Positions 58,462-64,000 of a stretch of 64,000 bases of DNA are shown here, one piece after another; the first letter of the stretch is position 1; every line of letters starts with the position of its first letter. This DNA is from Anaeromyxobacter oryzisoli (GTDB lineage: Bacteria; Myxococcota; Myxococcia; Myxococcales; Anaeromyxobacteraceae), in assembly GCF_022690765.1 (NCBI RefSeq), contig NZ_JALCZA010000004.1, forward strand, positions 81,759-145,758. The letters run 5' to 3'. Both the position numbers and the translations under genes were made by a program. The notes under the pieces are model-generated. The model ran no database searches. It saw nothing but the letters and a program-made list of their open reading frames with translations, and was not told the DNA's origin.

Positions 58462-59451
58462 CTACACGCGGATCAGCTCGTACTGGTCGTTCCCCATGCG
58501 CAGGGCCTTCATGTACTCGAGCTGGTGCAGCCCGCCCCGGGACTCGATGCGCTCGACGATGTCGTGCCGCCGCGCCTCCGGGAGCCCGTACACGAGGTCG
58601 ATCGAAGCCTTGTCGATGGCCAAGATGTCCGTCGAGCCGAGGATTCCGATGTCCGGGCAGGTCGGTTTCACGCCGTGGGCGTCGCAGTCGCAGTCGACCG
58701 AGATGTTCTTCAGGACGTTGATGTACGCGATGTGAGCGCCGAAGTGCGCGGTGACGGCGTTGCCCGCCTCGACCATGCGCTCGAGGAAGAGCGGCCCCCT
58801 CGGCCAACCATCACCGTGGATCTGCCGCTTGCCGACCCGCCCGGACGCGCAGCCGATGGCGATGTTCTTGAGCGAGCCTCCGAACCCGCCCATGGTGTGG
58901 CCCTTGAAGTGCGTGTAGACGAAGAGCGAGTCGTAGGTCGGGAGGCTCTTGCCGACCGCCACCTCCGTCAGGTGCGCTCCTGGAGTGGAGGCGGCGCGCG
59001 CGGCGGCGGGGGCGGCCGGCACCGGGAGCAGGGCGTCCCCCTCGGCGTCCATGACGTCGATCGGGCAGAAGTCGAACCCGTTGGTCTTGAGCGTCTCGAG
59101 GTGCCCGGCCGTGGTCTGCCTCGGGCTCGGGTACAGGACGTTGCACTCCACGATGGTGCTGTTCGGAATGCGCGGCTGCAGCCCCTGGATGAGCTCCAGC
59201 GGCAGGATGTTCGGGCCGTGCGGCTCGCCGCTGTGCAGCTTGATGCCGATCCGGCCCGTCAGCCCTTCGTTGATCCTCGAATAGATCCTCAGCAGTCCAT
59301 CGACGCTGAGGTCCTTCGTGAAGAACACGCGGGACTTGGCCTGGGGCCGGGCCGCGGCCGCGCCCGCCCCCGGGAGACCGGCGATGGCTACGGTGCCGAG
59401 GGCGATGGCGCCGTTCTTCAGAAACGTGCGACGCTTCACGAGCTTCTTCAC
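58462..59451 (-). CDS. Tat-exported DUF362 protein
   Basis: 329 aa. The start is a twin-arginine signal (KKLVKRRTFLKNGAIALGTVAIAGLPGAGAAA). The DUF362 domain follows: SRVFFTKDLSVDGLLRIYSRIN, RIGIKLHSGEPHGPNILPLELIQGLQ, FDFCPIDVMDAEGD, YTHFKGHTMGGFGGSLKNIAIGCASGRVGK and CPDIGILGSTDILAIDKASIDLVY. Cys residues (SVDCDCDAHGVKPTC) could hold metal, but no ferredoxin motif is seen. The GTG at 59451 follows AAAGGGGAA; a longer frame from 59529 would start before the predicted transcript. Under the shared-element promoter (site 4). Confidence 0.88.
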   Translation of the reverse strand: MKKLVKRRTFLKNGAIALGTVAIAGLPGAGAAAARPQAKSRVFFTKDLSVDGLLRIYSRINEGLTGRIGIKLHSGEPHGPNILPLELIQGLQPRIPNSTIVECNVLYPSPRQTTAGHLETLKTNGFDFCPIDVMDAEGDALLPVPAAPAAARAASTPGAHLTEVAVGKSLPTYDSLFVYTHFKGHTMGGFGGSLKNIAIGCASGRVGKRQIHGDGWPRGPLFLERMVEAGNAVTAHFGAHIAYINVLKNISVDCDCDAHGVKPTCPDIGILGSTDILAIDKASIDLVYGLPEARRHDIVERIESRGGLHQLEYMKALRMGNDQYELIRV

Positions 59452-59514
59452 GTCGTTCCCCTTTCCGCTCCGCGAACAGGCCTGCGGCGAGACGCTGGAC
59501 GAGATCGGTCCCGC

Positions 59515-59581
59515 AGCATACGCCGCCATCCAGCGACGACTCCCCCGCGAAAAACGGATGGGCCATCCAGGATCTCTTCAC
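59515..59581 (-). promoter_or_regulatory. Shared-element promoter, site 4 (DUF362), minus strand
   Basis: On the minus strand the element runs 59581 to 59558 (GTGAAG, TCC, GGCCCAT all conserved; the middle is AGA rather than GTT) and TATGCT, the best -10 of the four, starts at 59520, 61 bp away. The predicted start near 59508 rules out the ATG-like start at 59529 and supports the GTG at 59451. Confidence 0.8.
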
Positions 59582-59983
59582 GGTCCGTGGCTGAGGCATG
59601 GAGCTCCCCTCGACGCACAACGGCCAACTGCTTCGGCGACTTCTACACGCGCACCGAGGGCACCTCCCGAGTCGAGCAGGTGGCGAGGCTCGTCGGCGGT
59701 CCTCGTCCAAACCGCTATCCGGAGAGCTGCCGAAGCGCGCGGCACGGGTTCCCAGCCGCGAAGACGTCGTCACGGCCGGCATGGCCAGGGCGTCCAGCGA
59801 ACCGGGCAAGCTCGATTTCGTCACTCCGTCTGGTCGATGAGGCGACCGAGCGCCCGATCGCCGGCCGGATCGTTCCGGTTCCTACTCTCGCTTCGAACCT
59901 GCCGCCGATCGTCGAGGTCTCCTCAGCCAAGCTCGATGGAGGACGGCACTCGCGCCGACCGCGGCGGCGACCCCTGCCGCGCC
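59582..59983. other. Intergenic stretch with no recognised gene
   Basis: About 400 bp between two divergent promoters. Open frames exist in both directions (up to about 80 codons with a start) but carry no family pattern or ribosome-binding site. It may hold decayed sequence. Confidence 0.3.
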
Positions 59984-60011
59984 TTGACATTCCAGGGCAG
60001 GCCGTTATCTT
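59984..60011 (+). promoter_or_regulatory. Sigma-70 promoter of the NodT-MarR-FUSC operon
   Basis: Perfect TTGACA (59984-59989), a 16-bp spacer, then TATCTT (60006-60011). The predicted start near 60018 leaves a leader of about 19 bases before the TTG at 60037. This is the best -35 in the window. Confidence 0.72.
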
Positions 60012-60036
60012 TCCGGCCCCCCGGAGAACCCCAATA

Positions 60037-61521
60037 TTGGATTATTCAGAAACGCGGGCTCGCGGCGCCCCCGCCGTCGCGGCCCTGTCCCTCGTCGTCC
60101 TCGGCGCGGCCGGCTGCGCCTCCCCGGGCCGGATCGCCCCGCGGGAGCACCTCGCCGACACCGCCGCGCTGGCGCCCGGCCACGAGATCGCCGAGGCCGA
60201 GCTCGCCGGCCGCTGGCCCGACGCCGACTGGTGGCTATCGTTCGGCGACCCCCAGCTCGACGCCCTCGTGGCCGAGGCCCTCGGCCACGCCCCCCGGCTC
60301 GCGGTGGCCTCGGCGCGCATCCGCCAGGCGCAGGCGTTCGCCGACGGCGCACGGGCGGGGCTCCTCCCCTCCGTGGACGCGGGCGCGGCCGCGATGCGGG
60401 TCCATCCCTCCGATTTCCAGACCCCCAAGGCCACCGAGTGGCAGAACCAGGCGCGGCTGGGGCTCTCGTACGAGCTCGATCTGTGGGGGCGCCACCGGAA
60501 CGCCCTCGAGGGCGCCCTCGACGGCGTCCAGGTCGCCGCCTACGAGGCGAGGTCCGCCCGCCTCGCCCTGGTGGGCGCCATCGTGCGCACCTACGCGGAG
60601 CTCGCGCTCCAGCTCGACCTCCAGGACTCGGCCCGGAGCGTCCTCGAGGACCAGCAGAAGAGCCTCGAGGTCGCGCGCCGGCGGATGGCAGCCGGGATCG
60701 GGACCGAGCTCCCCGTCCGCCAGGCGGAGACCCAGATCGCGACCACGCGCTCTGAGCTGGCGCAGCTCGACGGGCGCGCCGCGCTGCTCCGGCACCAGCT
60801 CGGCGCCCTCGTCGGCGCCGGCCCCGGTGCTGGCGACCCGCTCCGCCGCCCGGCGCTCCGGCTCGACCCGTCCGTCGCCGTGCCGAGCCGGCTCCCCGCG
60901 GAGCTCCTGGGGCGCCGGCCCGACGTCCTCGCCAGCCGCTGGCGCGTGGAGCGCGCCGCGCGGGAGATCGACGTGGCACGGGCGGCCTTCCTCCCCAACG
61001 TGGACCTCGCCGCGTTCGCCGGCGTCTTCGCGTTCGGCTTCACGAAGCTCTTCACCCCGGACGCCGTCGGGTGGGGCGCCGGTCCGGCGATCTCCCTCCC
61101 CATCTTCGAGGGGGGGCGGCTGCGCGCCGGGCTCGAGGGGCGCACCGCCGAGTACGACGCCGCGGTGAGCGACTACCAGGCCACCCTGGTGGACGCGCTG
61201 ACCGACGTCGCCGACCAGCTCGCCAGGCTCGGATCGCTCCGGCGCGAGCAGGCGGAGCGCGAGGTCGCGCTCGCCTCGGCGGAGCGCGCGCACGCGCTCG
61301 CGCTGCAAGCCTACCAGGCCGGCTTCGGCGACTACCTCGACACCCTCGTGACCGAGATCGCCCTCCGCGGCGAGCGCGACCAGCTCGTCCGGCTCCGCTA
61401 CGCGCAGCTCGAGGCGGGCGCCGCCCTGACCGAGGCCCTCGGCGGCGGCGTGGTCCCGGAGGCGGCGGCGTACGCCGCCGACGCCGCGCCGGTGCGCGTG
61501 GCCGCGGAGGCGAAGCCATGA
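60037..61521 (+). CDS. NodT-type efflux outer-membrane lipoprotein
   Basis: 494 aa. Lipobox LSLVVLGAAGC, then WWLSFGDPQLDALVAEALGHAPRLAVASARIRQAQ, LGLSYELDLWGRHRNALEGALD, ELLGRRPDVLASRWRVERAAREIDVARAAFLPNVDL and LPIFEGGRLRAGLEGRTAEYDAAVSDYQATLVDALTDVADQL: the two OEP repeats of the NodT/OprM family. TTG start at 60037 is set by the promoter just upstream and GGAGA at 60022. The stop overlaps the MarR start by 4 bp. It forms the outer channel for the transporter encoded at the end of the operon. Confidence 0.92.
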   Translation: MDYSETRARGAPAVAALSLVVLGAAGCASPGRIAPREHLADTAALAPGHEIAEAELAGRWPDADWWLSFGDPQLDALVAEALGHAPRLAVASARIRQAQAFADGARAGLLPSVDAGAAAMRVHPSDFQTPKATEWQNQARLGLSYELDLWGRHRNALEGALDGVQVAAYEARSARLALVGAIVRTYAELALQLDLQDSARSVLEDQQKSLEVARRRMAAGIGTELPVRQAETQIATTRSELAQLDGRAALLRHQLGALVGAGPGAGDPLRRPALRLDPSVAVPSRLPAELLGRRPDVLASRWRVERAAREIDVARAAFLPNVDLAAFAGVFAFGFTKLFTPDAVGWGAGPAISLPIFEGGRLRAGLEGRTAEYDAAVSDYQATLVDALTDVADQLARLGSLRREQAEREVALASAERAHALALQAYQAGFGDYLDTLVTEIALRGERDQLVRLRYAQLEAGAALTEALGGGVVPEAAAYAADAAPVRVAAEAKP

Positions 61522-62096
61522 GCGATCGCGTCCCGAAGCACGCCGGTGCCTCCGAGCCCCCGACCGCGGGCGGCGAGCGGCGCGCGGCCGCGAGCGACCG
61601 CGTCGGGGTCCTGGACCGCCTGGAGCGGCACCTCGAGACGGTCGCCGACCTCTTCCCGGGCTTCCCCTCCCACCTCGGCCTGCTCGTCCGGATCGCGGCG
61701 CTGGTGGAGCGGCGCATGATCGAGGCCGGGAACGCGGTGCTGAAGCCGCACGGCCTCACCTACCCGATGTACCAGGTCCTCGTCGTCGCCCCCCCGACCG
61801 GCTCGGGCGGGATCACTCCAGGTGAGATCGCGACCATGACGGGCGAGCGTCCCACCAACGTCACGCACCTCTGCGACGAGCTCGTGAGCAACGGGTGGAT
61901 GACCCGCCGGCGCGACGCCTCCGACCGTCGCCGCGTCCTGCTCGGGCTGACCGCCGCCGGCCGGCGCGTCCTCGCCGAGGTCCAGCCGCAGATGTGGGCG
62001 ACCTGGCACCGCCGGTTCGCCGGGCTCGACGCGGGCGAGCGGCGGGCGCTCCTCGCGCTCCTCCGCCGCGAGCACGCGAACCTCGAGGTCGACTGA
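61518..62096 (+). CDS. MarR-family transcriptional regulator
   Basis: 192 aa. A charged N-terminal extension (about 1-40) precedes the winged helix-turn-helix: LTYPMYQVLVVAPPTGSGGITPGEIATMTGERPTNVTHLCDELVSNGWMTRRRDASDRRRVLLGLTAAGRRVL. DASDRRRVLLGLT is the MarR wing signature. It probably represses the operon in which it lies and is released by the exported aromatic compound. ATGA overlap with the outer-membrane gene and zero spacing to the FUSC gene. No clear palindrome is seen around the promoter at 59984. Confidence 0.92.
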   Translation: MSDRVPKHAGASEPPTAGGERRAAASDRVGVLDRLERHLETVADLFPGFPSHLGLLVRIAALVERRMIEAGNAVLKPHGLTYPMYQVLVVAPPTGSGGITPGEIATMTGERPTNVTHLCDELVSNGWMTRRRDASDRRRVLLGLTAAGRRVLAEVQPQMWATWHRRFAGLDAGERRALLALLRREHANLEVD

Positions 62097-64000
62097 GTGG
62101 CGCCCGGGTCGTCTTCGACCGCGGCCGGCCCCGTGCCCCCGCGGACGGGCTGGCGCGCGCTCCTGCGCGAGGAGGCAGGCTGCTGGGGGCACGCGCTGCG
62201 CACGGCGGCCGGCGCGTCCCTCGCGCTCTGGATCGCGCTGCGGCTCGATCTGGGAGCGCCCGGCTCCGCGGCGCTCACGGCCGTGATCGTCTCGCTCCCC
62301 ACCGCCGGACAGTCCCTGGAGAAGAGCCTCGCCCGGCTCTTCGGGACCGCCGTCGGCGCCGGGGTGGCGCTGCTCCTCGTGATGGTCTGCGCGCCGGAGC
62401 GGGATCTGTTCATCCTGGCCATGTCGGCCTGGCTGGCGATCTGCGTGGCGGGCTCGGCGTGGTACCGGCAGAAGGCGGCGTACGCCTGGATGCTCATGGG
62501 GATCACCGCCTGCTTCGTCGGGCTCCCCGGCATCCAGGCCCCCGAGCACGCCTTCGACCTCGCCGTCGACCGGCTCACCGTGATCTCGATCGGCGTGATC
62601 TGTGGCGGGCTCGCCACGGCCCTGGTGTTCCCCCGCGCGTCGCGCGACGACGCGGTCGCCGCGGTGCGCGCGGCGTTCCGCGATTTCGTCGCCCACGCCT
62701 CGCGCTGCCTCGTGGGGGATGGCCGGCGGGCGGAGGCCGACGTGCTCGACCGGCACTTCGTCCGCAAGACGATGAACCTCGAGTCCGCCCGGATCTCGAC
62801 CGCCTTCGAGGAGCCGGAGCTGGCGCAGACGCGGCGACTCGACGGCTTCATCAGCGCCTTCATGCTGTCGTCCACCACCGCCCGCGCCGTCGAGCACCTG
62901 CGCGCGGACCTCCGGGCGCGCGGGCAGCGCGCGGTGCTCGCGGCGCTCCACCCGGTCGCCGAGCGGGTCCTGGCGGCGCTGCGCGCCCCCGGCGACCGCG
63001 CCCCGTCCAGCGCGGCGGAGGCGGCGCCGGTCGCCGAGACCCTGGACGCCCTCGCGGCACACTGGGGGGCGCACGCCGGCGAGGCCCGCGGCCGGCTCGA
63101 GGCCTCCGCTTCGCCCGGCGACCGGCTCGCGCTCGACGGCGCCCTCGCCCTCCTCCGGCAGCTCGTCCGCGAGGCGCGCGAGCTCGCCCGGGCCTACGCC
63201 GACCTGCGGGCGCCCCCGGGAGGCGCCCCGCTCCCGGCGCGCCCGCTCTGGCGCCGGCCCGACGTGCTGGGCGCGGCCGTGGTGGGGCTGCGCGCGGCGC
63301 TCACGTTCCTCGTCGTCTGCGCGCTCTGGGTCCTGACCGCGTTCCCGGCCGGCGAGTTCGCGGCGACGACGGCGGCGGTGGGGATCTCGGTCTTCCAGGC
63401 CTCCCCCAGGCCGGTGACCTCCTCCAGGCGGGAGCTCGTCGGGTACGTCCTGGCCTTCCCGATCGCGTTCGCCGCCTGCGCCTTCGTGCTCCCGGCGATG
63501 CAGGGGTTCACCCTCCTCGTGGCCGGGCTCGCCCCGATCCTGCTCTTCGTCGGCTACCTGACCGCCCGTCCCGCGACCGCGGTGTTCGCCTGGCCGCTCA
63601 CCGCCCTCTTCTTCATGTCGCTCCGGATCACCGACCAGCCGACCTACGACATCGGCGCGGTGATGAACACCGCCCTCGCCGCCATGCTGGGGATCGCGGT
63701 CCCGCTGGTGGGCTACGCGGTGGTGCTGCCCAACGAGAGCCGCGTGCGAGCCGCCCTGCTCGAGCGGGCGCTGACCCGCCAGATCCGCGCCGCCCTCGGC
63801 CGGCGGCGGTCGCACCGGCGCCACCGGTTCGAGGCGGCCGTCCGGGATCTCACGCTCCAGCTCGCCGACCTGCCGGGCGCCGCCGCCGACGAGCGGCGGC
63901 GGCGCGTCCTCCACGGGGTCCACGTCCTCGAGGCGGGCCAGGCGGCGCTCTCCCTCGCGACCCTCCGCGGGCGCGGCGCGCTCCGCGCCTGGACCGCCGA
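62097..64000 (+). CDS. FUSC/aromatic-acid exporter family inner-membrane protein, 3' end missing (window edge)
   Basis: 634 codons are present and the frame is open at the right edge. Two transmembrane blocks of about six helices (about 30-175 and 395-545) flank a cytoplasmic helical region. Conserved pieces: TAAGASLALWIALRLDLGAPGSAALTAVIVSLPTAGQSLEKSLARLFGTAVG and later AGEFAATTAAVGISVFQASPRP. The layout is that of FUSC/AaeB proteins that export hydroxylated aromatic acids. GTG at 62097 follows the MarR stop directly. A small adaptor (AaeA/HlyD-like) gene would be expected just beyond the window. Confidence 0.88.
   Translation, partial: MAPGSSSTAAGPVPPRTGWRALLREEAGCWGHALRTAAGASLALWIALRLDLGAPGSAALTAVIVSLPTAGQSLEKSLARLFGTAVGAGVALLLVMVCAPERDLFILAMSAWLAICVAGSAWYRQKAAYAWMLMGITACFVGLPGIQAPEHAFDLAVDRLTVISIGVICGGLATALVFPRASRDDAVAAVRAAFRDFVAHASRCLVGDGRRAEADVLDRHFVRKTMNLESARISTAFEEPELAQTRRLDGFISAFMLSSTTARAVEHLRADLRARGQRAVLAALHPVAERVLAALRAPGDRAPSSAAEAAPVAETLDALAAHWGAHAGEARGRLEASASPGDRLALDGALALLRQLVREARELARAYADLRAPPGGAPLPARPLWRRPDVLGAAVVGLRAALTFLVVCALWVLTAFPAGEFAATTAAVGISVFQASPRPVTSSRRELVGYVLAFPIAFAACAFVLPAMQGFTLLVAGLAPILLFVGYLTARPATAVFAWPLTALFFMSLRITDQPTYDIGAVMNTALAAMLGIAVPLVGYAVVLPNESRVRAALLERALTRQIRAALGRRRSHRRHRFEAAVRDLTLQLADLPGAAADERRRRVLHGVHVLEAGQAALSLATLRGRGALRAWTA

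Noticed and set aside
59598..59840. 80-codon frame on the plus strand between the DUF362 and NodT promoters
   Set aside because: No ribosome-binding site, no similarity, and codon bias no better than the competing frames.

Overview
The window is very GC-rich, with nearly every third codon position G or C, so long antisense open frames cover most of it. Gene content points to a free-living, respiratory Gram-negative of the Myxococcota, most likely Anaeromyxobacter or a close relative: many hybrid kinases, a sigma-54 activator, outer-membrane efflux channels, a Tat-exported DUF362 protein, a B12-binding radical SAM enzyme and cobamide remodelling. That assignment is inference; there is no rRNA or tRNA here. 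About 53 protein-coding genes are supported, two of them cut by the window edges, plus two gene remnants.

Layout. 1-6.4 kb: the N-terminal part of a CbiR-like cobamide phosphodiesterase, a CcdC-like membrane protein, a predicted outer-membrane protein, a polar amino-acid ABC transporter operon and a stand-alone GroEL. 6.5-10.6 kb: a ribosome-hibernation factor fused to a cold-shock domain, overlapping a PolX polymerase, divergent from nicotinate phosphoribosyltransferase. 10.7-17.0 kb: CBS protein and hybrid kinase (overlapping), a coiled-coil protein, a patatin and an MFS drug exporter. 17.3-26.8 kb: a membrane-anchored trehalose-6-phosphate synthase convergent with a site-2 protease, an NHL lipoprotein between near-identical direct repeats, a hybrid kinase with an ethylene-receptor-like input domain, an endonuclease V-like gene and a serine hydrolase. 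27.2-30.8 kb: a tightly overlapping operon of response regulator, YaiO-type barrel, HEAT protein and processive glycosyltransferase, probably for an exopolysaccharide. 30.9-35.6 kb: a B12/radical SAM enzyme and a protoporphyrinogen-oxidase-like flavoprotein, an alpha/beta hydrolase and an EamA transporter.

35.7-59.6 kb holds a dispersed regulon. A zinc alcohol dehydrogenase, an aldo/keto reductase, an SDR and a Tat-exported DUF362 protein each carry the same 24-bp upstream element exactly 61 bp from a -10-like hexamer. A LysR regulator lies between the first two and is the obvious candidate regulator. Between them, a histidine kinase and NtrC-type activator are divergent from a tripartite RND efflux operon with a near-consensus sigma-54 promoter. 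The rest of this stretch has a RibD-C reductase, a large FAD/Fe-S dehydrogenase, a methyltransferase and an M20 amidohydrolase.

54.3-57.0 kb looks rearranged: a sigma-region-4/AhpD fusion, the first codons of an arsA ATPase, an ECF sigma factor, a DGC zinc-binding protein, tandem palindromes and a collapsed proC-like gene. The window ends in an efflux operon (NodT-type channel, MarR, FUSC transporter) behind a clear sigma-70 promoter; its last gene runs off the edge.
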